Below are positions 7,623 through 16,943 of a DNA stretch of 64,000 bases, in pieces. The position numbers and the translations under genes are program-made. Each line of letters starts with the position of its first letter. Within the stretch, counting starts at the first letter, position 1. This DNA is from Paenibacillus paridis (GTDB lineage Bacteria; Bacillota; Bacilli; Paenibacillales; Paenibacillaceae): contig NZ_VCIX01000091.1 in the NCBI RefSeq assembly GCF_006345825.1, positions 372,001 through 436,000 on the forward strand. The letters are read 5' to 3'. Under the pieces are notes generated by a model. That model saw only the letters and a list, made by a program, of their open reading frames with translations, ran no database searches and was not told the DNA's origin.

Positions 7623-9494
7623 ATGGACAAATACACACAGGCGGCTTGGATTATTCCGCTGTTTCCGCTGATCGCCTTCCTTGTTTTGACGGCGCTTGGC
7701 CGCAGCTATCGGCGAGCGGGCGTATTCATTGGTTCATTCGGTTCCTTAGCGGCATTTGCAATGTCCCTGCTCATTTTGACGGACCGGATAAGCGGCAGCG
7801 AAGTGGACTACAATGATTCCTTTGACTGGATAGCTATTGGCGATTATACGCTTCGGATCGGGTTTGAGGTCACCAATCTGACGGCGTTGATGCTGGTTGT
7901 GGTTACGCTGGTCAGCTTTCTGGTCAATGTGTATTCGGCGGGTTATATGAAGGATGATGAACGGATAACCGTGTTCTACGGTTATGTTGCTTTATTCACG
8001 TTTTCCATGCTTGGACTGGTTTTGTCCGATAATTTATTATCGTTTTATATTTTTTGGGAGCTGGTTGGCGTATGCTCCTTCCTGCTGATCGGCTTTTGGT
8101 TCACGCTGCCGAAGGCGCGTGCCGCTGCCAAAAAAGCTTTTATTGTTACACGGATCGGCGACGCGGGCTTGCTGCTGGCCATCCTTCTGCTGTTCTGGTA
8201 TATGCCGGATCACGCCCTGGATTTCACGACGATTCAAAGCGTGTTCGACGGGCAGTCAGGCGCGATTACCAATGGGATTACGACGCTGATCGCTTTGCTT
8301 ATTTTCCTTGGCGCCATGGGGAAATCAGGGCAGTTTCCTCTTCATGTTTGGCTGCCGGACGCGATGGAGGGACCAACCCCCATCAGCGCGCTCATTCATG
8401 CGGCGACTATGGTGGCCGCGGGTGTGTTCCTCGTTGCGAGGACTTATGATATTTTCCAAGACTCTGCGGCGGCTATGGAAACCATCGCCTATATCGGAGG
8501 ATTTACGGCCATATTCGCAGCGACGATCGCGCTGGCGCAGAACGATATCAAACGAATCTTGGCTTATTCAACGGTCAGCCAACTGGGGTATATGATGATG
8601 GCGCTGGGTTTAGGGTCGTTAACCGGCGGGATCTTTCATTTGTTTACGCATGCATTCTTTAAAGCGCTGCTGTTTCTGGGAGCCGGAAGCATCATTCATG
8701 CGGTACATACGCAAAACATAAACGAAATGGGCGGATTAGGCTCGAAAATGAAGGTGACGGCTTGGACCTTTGCCATCGGCGCCTTAGCGCTTGCCGGCAT
8801 TCCGCCGTTATCGGGCTTTTGGTCTAAGGATCTGATTTTGTCGATAGCTTGGGAGATGAATCCCTTGTTATTCGTGGTGGGGCTGGCTACGGCTTTCTGC
8901 ACGGCCCTTTATATGTCACGTCTGTTCTTCCTCGTATTCACAGGCAAGCCGAGCTCAGCTTCTTCTGGAGCCAAGGAATCGTCGGCTCTCATGACCGTAC
9001 CGCTTATCGTTTTGGCGGCGCTTGCGCTTGCAGCCGGATTTATAGAAACGCCGTGGAACGGTTGGTTTGGCGGCTGGCTTAACGATGGGGCTGAAGAAGC
9101 GCATGATAGCGCTGTAGCTATCGTAGCGTCCATTGCGGTGGGGCTGCTGGGCATTTATATTGGCTGGCTAGTTTATGGGAAAAGAAGCGTTAGCAGCTCG
9201 GCGCTGCGTGAGAGCACGCCATGGCTAGTAAAGGTGCTGGAACGCGGATATTATATGGATGAACTTTATGCTGCAGTCATCGTGAGACCTCTGAAGCTGA
9301 TCGGTTCGGCGTTAACGGCTTTTGATATTTATGTCATTGGCGGTATCGTACGCTTGACAGGGGCAGCGGTGAGTACGGCTGGTAAAACGGCGGCAAGGCT
9401 GCAAAACGGCCAGGTTCAAACCTATGGACTAGCAGCTGTCATCGGCTTTGTTATTCTCGTGGTTGCCATCGTTGGAAGGAGGTTCCTGCCATGA
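7623..9494 (+). CDS. nuoL: NADH-quinone oxidoreductase subunit L
   Basis: NuoL is the distal proton-translocating, antiporter-like subunit of complex I. The 623-residue protein has about sixteen hydrophobic helices, the conserved FWELVGVCSFLLIGFW helix with its essential glutamate, and the hallmark DAMEGPTPISALIHAATMV containing the lysine/histidine proton path region. The long lateral helix region lies in the C-terminal 130 residues. It starts at ATG 7623 after AGGAGG and its TGA overlaps nuoM by four bases. Confidence 0.96.
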   Translation: MDKYTQAAWIIPLFPLIAFLVLTALGRSYRRAGVFIGSFGSLAAFAMSLLILTDRISGSEVDYNDSFDWIAIGDYTLRIGFEVTNLTALMLVVVTLVSFLVNVYSAGYMKDDERITVFYGYVALFTFSMLGLVLSDNLLSFYIFWELVGVCSFLLIGFWFTLPKARAAAKKAFIVTRIGDAGLLLAILLLFWYMPDHALDFTTIQSVFDGQSGAITNGITTLIALLIFLGAMGKSGQFPLHVWLPDAMEGPTPISALIHAATMVAAGVFLVARTYDIFQDSAAAMETIAYIGGFTAIFAATIALAQNDIKRILAYSTVSQLGYMMMALGLGSLTGGIFHLFTHAFFKALLFLGAGSIIHAVHTQNINEMGGLGSKMKVTAWTFAIGALALAGIPPLSGFWSKDLILSIAWEMNPLLFVVGLATAFCTALYMSRLFFLVFTGKPSSASSGAKESSALMTVPLIVLAALALAAGFIETPWNGWFGGWLNDGAEEAHDSAVAIVASIAVGLLGIYIGWLVYGKRSVSSSALRESTPWLVKVLERGYYMDELYAAVIVRPLKLIGSALTAFDIYVIGGIVRLTGAAVSTAGKTAARLQNGQVQTYGLAAVIGFVILVVAIVGRRFLP

Positions 9495-11122
9495 GCATCC
9501 TGAGCGATATACCGATATTATCGTTTATTTTACTTTCGCCACTGCTGGGGCTGCTCGTTATTTTGCTGCTGCCGAAGCAGCGGAGCGGCTGGATGAAGAC
9601 GGCAGCCGTCATAACGACGCTGGTTCCGCTTATTTTATCGTTGTGGCTATACACGGATTTTGACAAGCAGCAGGGCGGGGCGTCATTTGAGGAACAGCAT
9701 ACCTGGGTAGAGGTGCCGCTCAACAAAGAATCGCAAAACGGGGTATCGGAATTTTTGTTTCAATTTCAATATGAGCTTGGCGTCGACGGCCTGTCGCTTC
9801 CTTTATTGCTGTTGACTGCGCTGGTGAGTGCGATGGCCGCGCTAGCAGCCGTTCACGTGAAAAAAAGGTGGAAAGCTTTCTTTAGTTGGTTTCTGCTGCT
9901 AGAGACAGGCATGCTAGGCGTATTTCTGGCTCGCGATCTGTTTTTGTTTTTTATTTTCTTTGAGATTACGTTGATCGCTATGTATTTCTTGATCGGGATA
10001 TGGGGTTATTTCAAACGGGAGCGGGCTGCCAATCAATTTCTCATTTATAACGGCATCGGCTCAGCCATTATGCTTATTGCTTTCGTCATTCTTGTAAATA
10101 CCGCGGGGTTTCGCATCGATCAAGTCGGTGAGCAAGTAAATTTTATTTACAGCGGGAGCTATACCGATATTTTCCGGAATATGGCTGACCCCACGGCTTG
10201 GGTCAACATGTCTCCAGAGCAGCTAGGATCGATTAATCCGTTTCTCATGACGGATGCGATGCAGCGGGCATTGTTTATTATGCTGCTAGTAGCCTTTGGC
10301 ATTAAGCTTCCGATTTTTCCGTTCCATACGTGGATGCTGAAGGTGCATACAGAGGCGACACCGTCTATCGTCATGATTCATTCCGGCATATTGCTGAAAA
10401 TGGGAGCATACGGCCTTCTGCGCTTCGGCTTTCTGCTGTTTCCGGGGCAGGCCCGCAGCTTTGCAAGCCTGCTGGCGGTGCTAGGTCTTGTCAACCTGCT
10501 GTACGGGGCCATCCTTGCTTTCAGGCAACGGGAATTCAAGCTTGTGCTAGCCTATTCTTCGATCAGCCACATGGGCATTGTCTTGCTGGGTTTTGCTGCA
10601 TTTAACGAGATTGGAATGCAGGGAGCTGTATTTCAGCTCATATCCCATGGCTTGATATCCGCGCTGCTCTTTTTAATTGTTGGCAGCATCTACGAGAGAA
10701 CGGGAACAACCGAACTGAACGAGCTTGGCGGCCTGGCAAGGTCCATGCCATTCCTAAGCGGCGTTTTGCTGGCGGCAGGACTCGCATCGCTTGGCCTGCC
10801 GGGACTATCCGGCTTTGTAGGCGAATTTCTATCGCTTCTTGGTTTGTTCGAATCGATGCGTTGGCTGGTCGCGGCGGCCGCGCTTGGCATTGTGCTGACT
10901 GCGGTATATGTGCTCCGTGCGGTACTGAAAATTACCTATGGTCCGTTGCCGGAGCGTTTCGGGGCACTCAGGGATGCGAGGCTCGTTGAAGCGGTGCCGA
11001 TGATCGTGCTGCTTGCGTTCATCCTGCTGCTCGGCTGCTATCCATCCATCCTAACGGATACGGTGCAACTAAGCGTTGAAGGACTGCTTAAACCAATATT
11101 CGCAACAAGGGCGGGGGGATAG
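9491..11122 (+). CDS. nuoM: NADH-quinone oxidoreductase subunit M
   Basis: NuoM is the middle antiporter-like proton-pumping subunit. The 543-residue sequence shows about fourteen helices, the ELGVDGLSLPLLLLTAL opening of the antiporter domain, the FFEITLIAMYFLIGIWG helix with the conserved glutamate, and PIFPFHTWMLKVHTEATPSI. It overlaps nuoL by ATGA, so synthesis is probably coupled. Nothing anomalous is seen. Confidence 0.96.
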   Translation: MSILSDIPILSFILLSPLLGLLVILLLPKQRSGWMKTAAVITTLVPLILSLWLYTDFDKQQGGASFEEQHTWVEVPLNKESQNGVSEFLFQFQYELGVDGLSLPLLLLTALVSAMAALAAVHVKKRWKAFFSWFLLLETGMLGVFLARDLFLFFIFFEITLIAMYFLIGIWGYFKRERAANQFLIYNGIGSAIMLIAFVILVNTAGFRIDQVGEQVNFIYSGSYTDIFRNMADPTAWVNMSPEQLGSINPFLMTDAMQRALFIMLLVAFGIKLPIFPFHTWMLKVHTEATPSIVMIHSGILLKMGAYGLLRFGFLLFPGQARSFASLLAVLGLVNLLYGAILAFRQREFKLVLAYSSISHMGIVLLGFAAFNEIGMQGAVFQLISHGLISALLFLIVGSIYERTGTTELNELGGLARSMPFLSGVLLAAGLASLGLPGLSGFVGEFLSLLGLFESMRWLVAAAALGIVLTAVYVLRAVLKITYGPLPERFGALRDARLVEAVPMIVLLAFILLLGCYPSILTDTVQLSVEGLLKPIFATRAGG

Positions 11123-11125
11123 ACC

Positions 11126-12676
11126 ATGTATGAAGGCGTTTCTTTTGTACCACTGACGTGGACGGATATGCTCTATCTTGCGCCCGAGCTTGCCCTTGCA
11201 GCCGTATTTCTGATCGCAGTCATTCTGGATTTACTTCTCCCGAAGGCCGTGAACCGACAAGTGATTGGATGGCTGTCCCTTGCAGGGATTCTTGCTTCCC
11301 TTGCGCTCGTTGTCATCCGGATGATCGATATGAATCAGGGTGGCGTCTCGGCAGAGGCGATATCGCTGCTCGCCAACAGCTATCGGATTGACGATTTCTC
11401 CAGCCTGCTAAAAATCGTATTTTTGACAGGAACGGCACTTATCGTATTGCTTGCTATTGGCTCAGAGCGGGACGAGGGAGGGATTGCGGATAAGGCGGAG
11501 TATTTCTATCTGCTGCTTCCTGCGCTGATGGGAGCTATGATGATGGCTTCGTCAGGCAATCTGGTTTCCTTGTATATTGGTCTGGAACTGCTCAGTCTGA
11601 CCAGCTACGTGCTTGTAGGACTCAAGCGTAAATCTGTTTTATCGGCAGAAGCGGCATTTAAATATGTGGTGACGGGCGGGATTTCCTCCGCGATGGTGCT
11701 GTTCGGCATGTCCTACATTTACGGGATTACGGGATCGGTAGATCTTGGCCTCATCAGCGAGGCGCTGCCGCAGGCGATGATCGATTTCAAAGCACTGGCG
11801 TATGTGGGCTTCTTCTTTATGCTTGCGGGCTTCGGCATCAAAATCGCTGCGGCTCCTTTCCACGCTTGGGCGCCAGATGTGTATCAGGGCGCTCCGACGC
11901 CAATATCCGCATTTCTTGCGGTTATCGCCAAGGGTGCGGCTCTTGCCGCCATATTTAGAATGCTGTACAGCATCAAGCTGTTTAACGCAAGCGGTGACCC
12001 GTATATGGCAAAGGATATTTATTTTATTCTGCTTGTACTTGCGGCCTCGGCCATGCTGATCGGAACGATGACCGCGCTGGGACAAAAAAATGCCAAGCGC
12101 CTGCTCGCATTGTCCGGGGTTGCGAATGCCGGATACCTGCTCGTGCCGATCGGGATTTCGATTACCATCGTACATAGCAGCAACTTCTCTGAATTTGTTT
12201 TTTATTTGGTAGCTTACTTATTGATGACGATCGGGGCATTTGCGGTCGTGACGGTCGTGAGCCGGGCAGTAGGGCATGAGGAGCTGAAAGGGTTTGCCGG
12301 CATGTACTACAGGGCGCCATGGACGGCGGCAGCGATGGTCATTTTCATCTTGTCGCTTGCGGGATTGCCGGTGTCCGGCGGATTTTTCGGAAAGCTGTTC
12401 ATATTGCTTGGAGCAGCAAATGCCAAAGCGTATTGGCTGGTCGCCATTATCGTGGTCAGCAGCGTCATCTCCTATTATTTTTATTTCGGCCTGGTTCGTC
12501 AAATGTTCATGCGCAGCGGGAACGATGACAGTGAGATTCGCCTATCGGCAGCAACTGGAATCGTCATCTGGGTATGCGCCGCCGGCACGCTAGGTCTGGG
12601 TCTTTTTCCAGGACCGCTAATGACTTGGATTGATGCCGTCTTTTCGATTACAGGCGATCTCATCATGGGGAGATAA
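11126..12676 (+). CDS. nuoN: NADH-quinone oxidoreductase subunit N
   Basis: NuoN is the proximal antiporter-like subunit and the last gene of the operon. The 516-residue product contains the helix ending YIGLELLSLTSYVLVGLK with its conserved glutamate and the AAPFHAWAPDVYQGAPTPI signature that separates NuoN from L and M. It begins three bases after nuoM. A factor-independent terminator follows about 35 bases after the stop, so transcription of nuo most likely ends here. Confidence 0.96.
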   Translation: MYEGVSFVPLTWTDMLYLAPELALAAVFLIAVILDLLLPKAVNRQVIGWLSLAGILASLALVVIRMIDMNQGGVSAEAISLLANSYRIDDFSSLLKIVFLTGTALIVLLAIGSERDEGGIADKAEYFYLLLPALMGAMMMASSGNLVSLYIGLELLSLTSYVLVGLKRKSVLSAEAAFKYVVTGGISSAMVLFGMSYIYGITGSVDLGLISEALPQAMIDFKALAYVGFFFMLAGFGIKIAAAPFHAWAPDVYQGAPTPISAFLAVIAKGAALAAIFRMLYSIKLFNASGDPYMAKDIYFILLVLAASAMLIGTMTALGQKNAKRLLALSGVANAGYLLVPIGISITIVHSSNFSEFVFYLVAYLLMTIGAFAVVTVVSRAVGHEELKGFAGMYYRAPWTAAAMVIFILSLAGLPVSGGFFGKLFILLGAANAKAYWLVAIIVVSSVISYYFYFGLVRQMFMRSGNDDSEIRLSAATGIVIWVCAAGTLGLGLFPGPLMTWIDAVFSITGDLIMGR

Positions 12677-12710
12677 GCAGTACAGCCGGGCGCATGGATG
12701 AAATACAAAG

Positions 12711-12763
12711 GGCGAAGCTCTCACAAAGGCGTAAAGTCTTTGCAAGGGAGGCTTCGCTTTTTT
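12711..12763 (+). terminator. rho-independent terminator of the nuo operon
   Basis: GCGAAGC (12712 on) pairs with GCTTCGC ending at 12757, with an inner CAAAG/CTTTG stem, and the hairpin runs into six T. It lies just behind nuoN. Confidence 0.85.
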
Positions 12764-12816
12764 AAAATATAGGAAAGCATAACATTTCGTTATCCCTTCT
12801 CTATATTTCTCGGAAT

Positions 12817-12856
12817 GAAACGCGCTGCGCCGCTAAAGGACGGCGACAACCGTTTC
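12817..12856. repeat. two-tier hairpin of unknown role, possible dispersed repeat
   Basis: GAAACG (12817-12822) pairs with CGTTTC (12851-12856), and inside it CGCCG pairs with CGGCG around the eight-base loop CTAAAGGA. There is no T run, so it is not a terminator. It is the most structured part of the 350-base stretch between the nuo terminator and the protease gene. I could not match it to a riboswitch class I know; a dispersed palindromic repeat or a leader structure are the options. Confidence 0.4.
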
Positions 12857-12948
12857 ACCTTGGATGCAAAGGGCGAGATTTGTCGTTTATCCTGTATTGT
12901 TTCACGTTCTGGCGATATGGGTATTGAGCAGCAGGAGGATAGGGATTT

Positions 12949-13020
12949 ATGAATGCAAGTATTACGATATGTTGCCTAGTTGCGGTAGTTCCTATTTACC
13001 GGGAAATAATCGTTTGTTAG
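12949..13020 (+). CDS. candidate 23-residue small ORF
   Basis: AGGAGGAT at 12933-12940 is placed eight bases before an ATG that opens 23 codons ending in TAG. The product starts MNASITICCLVAVV and ends REIIVC; it is hydrophobic in the middle and has three cysteines. There is no other gene between the nuo terminator and the protease. The strong ribosome binding site is the only support; it could be a leader peptide, a small membrane protein, or chance. Confidence 0.3.
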   Translation: MNASITICCLVAVVPIYREIIVC

Positions 13021-13115
13021 CTCGCCTGCACCTTGTACATATCTACTCGCCGCTTCATAGGTCTTAGGTCCTTTTGTCTGCCTGAAACAAGGGATATGAG
13101 CCATGCTCAGAGAAA

Positions 13116-16100
13116 GTGTTAATGATGTTATTTAAAAGCGAAAGCAGGAACGCACTATTATCGTTCAAGACGAAAAGGCAGACTATGATGATTAATCGAA
13201 TAGCGCTACAAAAAGATCCTGATTTGCAGCCGCTAGAGACAGCTGCTAATCAAAACGGCACTGCGCGCGAGGACCGCCGATTGCGCGCAAGATGCGCACG
13301 CGCAGCGAGCATGTATATACGTCGCGTGCTGATGGCACTGCTGCTCGTGAGCGTCGCCCTAGGGGGCATCGCTCCCGCAGGGCTCGTTCCGGCTGCGGTG
13401 CAGGCCGCAGCCCCCGCAGAAGAAGAGCAGCCGCAAAGCTGGCTGCTCAAATGGCGTGACCCCGCGCATGCGCAGGAGCTGCGCGGGACGGAGGTGCTCC
13501 GTCGTCAGGAGGAGACGGCGGTGATGCTCGTGCGTCCGGCCGCTGAAGGCGCGGACGTACAGGAATGGCTGCGCCGGCTGCAAAGCATGCCGGGCGTGGA
13601 ATATGTGCACCCTAATTATGGGGTGCACATGCTCTCTATGCCTGCTGCTGAGCCGGAAGGCGATGCCGCTGCGGACGCTTCCCAGGCTGCGCGCGGCAGC
13701 GATGGGCAGAAGGCGCCTGATGGCTCCTCTGCTGCCGCAGAGCTCGCGCCAGCGGGCAAGGCGGCTTCGGCTATCGCAGGGGCGGCAGCCGCTGCTCCTG
13801 CGCCGCTGAAAGCCAATGATCCAGAGCTGGCGAAGCAGCTATATCTCACTCAGATCGGTGCGCAAAAAGCGTGGGAGACCGTTCGGGAGCAGCAGCAGCT
13901 GACGATTGCGATTGTAGATACCGGCATTGATCTCGACCATCCGGATCTAAAGGATAATTTAGTGCCTGGCGCCAATTTAGTATCGCCAGGCGACAAGCCG
14001 GATGATGACAACGGCCATGGCACGAGCGTAGCAGGCGTCATAGCGGCAGCAGCCAATAACGGTATTGGTGTAGCCGGCATCGTCTGGAAAGCCAAAATCA
14101 TGCCCATTAAGGCGCTTGACCACCGCGGTGACGGTACAGAGCAGGAGCTTGGCGAAGCGATTTTGTATGCCATACGCAGCGGGGCCAAAATAGTCGTGTT
14201 ATCTGTAGGTTTGTATCGATACTCCCCTTATATGCTGGACATTGTGCAGTATGCGGAAAGCAAAAATGTACTTCTTGTCGCAGCAGCCGGAAATGATGGC
14301 GTCTCCTTCGGAGAGAAAGCCTCGGTTAAATATCCGGCAGCTTATCCTACGGTAGTAGCCGTAGGCGGCGTAAAAGCGGACAATACGGTAGATATGCGCT
14401 CTAACCAGGGGACTGAGCTTGACGTGGTTGCGCCTTGGAATGTGTACACAACCGCAATTGGCGGCTTGTACAAGAAGGAAGAAGGCACATCCATGGCAGC
14501 GCCTCAAGTGGCCGCTGCCGCTGCGCTAATATGGGCTCGCTATAAGGATTTGAAGCCCTACCAAATACGCGGGCTTTTGCGCCAATCGGCGAAGGATATC
14601 GGTGTACCCGGCGCGGACAGCGCCTCTGGGTACGGCGTGCTGCAAATCGACCGGGCGGTTAGCATGGCCTTGAAACCAGACGGCTACGAAGCGAACAACA
14701 GCATTTCCACTGCGGCTCGTTTCCCGCTTAATACGCAAATATCAGCTGTGCTGCAAGGAACCGCGGATCATGATTGGTACCGCATTGATGTCCCTTATGA
14801 TGGTACGCTGTCCCTTCAATATGAAGGAGTCGTCAGCAGCGGCAAAATTGTACCGCCTGTCCGGATATCGCATTATGTGAATGGGACGAAAAAGAGTGTA
14901 AGCGATACGAAGCTGGCGAGCAGAACCATCGATCTAGAGGTCAAAAAAGGCTCGCAGCTTATTCATATGGAACTGATCAATCAGAGCAGTAATGACGATT
15001 TGCCATACCTGCTTACATCAACCCTGACCATGAAGCCCGATGAATATGAGACCAACGATAAATCCTATGAAGCCTTTACGCTTCAGCCAAGGACACAATC
15101 CGTAACGGGCAATTTCCATCAAACGGCGGATCGCGATTGGTTTGCCGTCACCTTTACGCAAAGCGGCAAGCTAAGCCTTGTACTGAGTACGAATACCGCG
15201 CGTATAGATCCCGGTCTTGCCTTGCAAAGAGCGGGTCAGCAGTTGATGGTGTACGATGATGAAGGCGAAGGAGAAACCGAGCGGTCACCTGTCATAACTG
15301 TGACTCCAGGTAAATATTATATTCGTGTTCATAATGCGATCTCCTCGGAAGCGAGCGCGGCGCTCGGCACGTATACGCTCAAGCTGAACTATACACCCAA
15401 ATACGATGATCCGAATGAGCCCAATGATAAATCTTACGAGGCTTTAATGATCAAGGCAGGCACTGAATATGTTGGTGTAATCGGAAGTTACTCGGACGTA
15501 GATTGGTTCCAGCACCGCATTACGGGCACGAGTGTTGTTGGCATGTCGATAAGCGGCGTTCCGCTGGACATTGATCTGAGCCTTGTCGTATATGATAAGA
15601 GGATGAAACAGCTGGCAAGCGCACGAACGGGCAAAACCGGCAAGCTTCAACTAAGCGAACTGCTTCTGCAACCGGATATCTACTATGTGAAGCTGACCGC
15701 AGATAAGCCGTTCGATCAACAGTATTATCATTTTAAACTGAAAGCGGATGAGCTCATAGCCGGTTTCCGCGATATCCGAAACCATTGGGCTCAAAATGAA
15801 ATCGTAGCTCTTAACAAACGGGGGATCATCAATGGCACGGGGGACAATCGTTTCGAACCTAAGCGGGCAATTACGCGGGCAGAGGCCGTAGCTATGGTAG
15901 TTAAGGCTTACAAACCGATTTCAGCAGGCGCAGCTCAGGCCAAAGGGTTCAAGGATGTTCCGGCAAGCCACTGGGCTAGCGACGCGATTGCAAGAGCGGT
16001 GAAGCAAGGGTGGATTAAAGGATTCCCTGACCAGACCTTCAAGCCGGATCAGCCGATTACGCGAGCAGAGATGGCCCTTATTATCGGCTATGCCGATGGG

Positions 16101-16286
16101 GTACAGCCGCGCTTGCCGACGGTTGATCCGTTTGGAGATGTGCCTAAGACTCATTGGTCAGCGCCTATGCTGATCGCAATGAAGCAGAGCGGCCAGATTG
16201 AAGGGGTAGAATCTAACCTGTACCGACCGAAGCAGCAGGCCAGCCGTGCTGACTTTACGGTACTGCTTCACCGGGTGCTGTCCTAA
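13116..16286 (+). CDS. S8 subtilisin-family serine protease with PPC and SLH domains
   Basis: This is a secreted, wall-anchored protease. Numbering from GTG 13116 (1056 residues), the catalytic residues are Asp268 in AIVDTGIDLDHPD, His301 in NGHGTSVAGV and Ser459 in GTSMAAPQ, with oxyanion Asn393 in AAGNDG. Three pre-peptidase C-terminal (PPC) domains cover about 521-640, 640-763 and 763-880, and three SLH domains cover 884-1056 (motifs ITRAE, ITRAE, ASRAD). The start is uncertain: ATGs at 13122, 13125, 13185 and 13311 are in frame, none with a strong ribosome binding site. A hydrophobic signal segment (about residues 71-95, ending VQAAA) favours a start well inside the frame. The stretch 13259-13830 (signal and prodomain) is strikingly GC-rich and alanine-rich compared with the rest. 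Likely exported and held by the pyruvylated wall polymer. Confidence 0.88.
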   Translation: MLMMLFKSESRNALLSFKTKRQTMMINRIALQKDPDLQPLETAANQNGTAREDRRLRARCARAASMYIRRVLMALLLVSVALGGIAPAGLVPAAVQAAAPAEEEQPQSWLLKWRDPAHAQELRGTEVLRRQEETAVMLVRPAAEGADVQEWLRRLQSMPGVEYVHPNYGVHMLSMPAAEPEGDAAADASQAARGSDGQKAPDGSSAAAELAPAGKAASAIAGAAAAAPAPLKANDPELAKQLYLTQIGAQKAWETVREQQQLTIAIVDTGIDLDHPDLKDNLVPGANLVSPGDKPDDDNGHGTSVAGVIAAAANNGIGVAGIVWKAKIMPIKALDHRGDGTEQELGEAILYAIRSGAKIVVLSVGLYRYSPYMLDIVQYAESKNVLLVAAAGNDGVSFGEKASVKYPAAYPTVVAVGGVKADNTVDMRSNQGTELDVVAPWNVYTTAIGGLYKKEEGTSMAAPQVAAAAALIWARYKDLKPYQIRGLLRQSAKDIGVPGADSASGYGVLQIDRAVSMALKPDGYEANNSISTAARFPLNTQISAVLQGTADHDWYRIDVPYDGTLSLQYEGVVSSGKIVPPVRISHYVNGTKKSVSDTKLASRTIDLEVKKGSQLIHMELINQSSNDDLPYLLTSTLTMKPDEYETNDKSYEAFTLQPRTQSVTGNFHQTADRDWFAVTFTQSGKLSLVLSTNTARIDPGLALQRAGQQLMVYDDEGEGETERSPVITVTPGKYYIRVHNAISSEASAALGTYTLKLNYTPKYDDPNEPNDKSYEALMIKAGTEYVGVIGSYSDVDWFQHRITGTSVVGMSISGVPLDIDLSLVVYDKRMKQLASARTGKTGKLQLSELLLQPDIYYVKLTADKPFDQQYYHFKLKADELIAGFRDIRNHWAQNEIVALNKRGIINGTGDNRFEPKRAITRAEAVAMVVKAYKPISAGAAQAKGFKDVPASHWASDAIARAVKQGWIKGFPDQTFKPDQPITRAEMALIIGYADGVQPRLPTVDPFGDVPKTHWSAPMLIAMKQSGQIEGVESNLYRPKQQASRADFTVLLHRVLS

Positions 16287-16376
16287 TATTTGCCTAAAAC
16301 AATTTGGCACTTCGCTACGTTTGATTAGGTAGCATAGGAATAGCAATGGAAAGATCGTTTTAGTCAGGGAGGCAGC

Positions 16377-16643
16377 ATGGACGTTGATAATGAGCTTTAC
16401 AATAATATTCAGACCTATACAGGCATGACGGGTTTATTTTCGATCATCATTGTCATCTTAAGCATTATCTTGGTTTGGTTTGTGCTCAGGGAAGTGAAAT
16501 GGGAAACGTTCTTTCGTTTTCCTCGCAGCCCCAAGGCACGTATGTTTCAAGTGATCGTTGCCGTTATTATGGGACATTTGCTCGCTAAATTTATTTTGGA
16601 GTATTGGGGTTACACGGTGCTTCTCAAGAGCTTTGTCGAATAA
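16377..16643 (+). CDS. DUF1146 family membrane protein (YwzB-like)
   Basis: The 88-residue product has two hydrophobic helices (about 18-37 and 55-75), with the basic linker FRFPRSPKARMFQV between them, as in the DUF1146/YwzB family. The ATG at 16377 follows GGGAGGCAG. In Bacillales this small protein is commonly encoded between the ATP synthase or nuo genes and murA, which is what is seen here; function is unknown. Confidence 0.8.
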   Translation: MDVDNELYNNIQTYTGMTGLFSIIIVILSIILVWFVLREVKWETFFRFPRSPKARMFQVIVAVIMGHLLAKFILEYWGYTVLLKSFVE

Positions 16644-16834
16644 CAAATGCGAAACATGTCAACAATGGGTAATACATGACGGTCTCAAAAAGCAAATCGC
16701 TTACGAATAGATATAACTTAGAGCCTGTGAATGGGTAGGAAGCTTAACTTGACCTAAAAAACGTATTGATTTTGGTGAAATAAGTCATAAAATGCCGTGA
16801 GAAACACTTGTGAAAAATGAGAAAAATTTAACGC

Positions 16835-16864
16835 TTGTCGTTTCATGTAATTGAATGATAAGAT
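16835..16864 (+). promoter_or_regulatory. candidate promoter for murA
   Basis: TTGTCG (16835-16840) and TAAGAT (16859-16864) are 18 bases apart, about 80 bases before murA. The rest of the 300-base gap 16644-16943 shows no gene. Confidence 0.4.
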
Positions 16865-16943
16865 GAAGTTTGGGTAAAGTGAGCTATTCCAAAATATTCA
16901 CGAATAGGTAATAGAAATTGCAGTTCGCGGAGGGAACCAAAAG

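Noticed and set aside
12781..12948. Cyclic-di-GMP, M-box or other known riboswitch around the hairpin
   Set aside because: A GATGCAAAGGG stretch looked suggestive, but the conserved pairing pattern of these classes could not be found.
12864..13067. 67-codon plus-strand frame in the gap before the protease
   Set aside because: No ribosome binding site and no protein-like features; the shorter frame at 12949 in another phase has a much better start.
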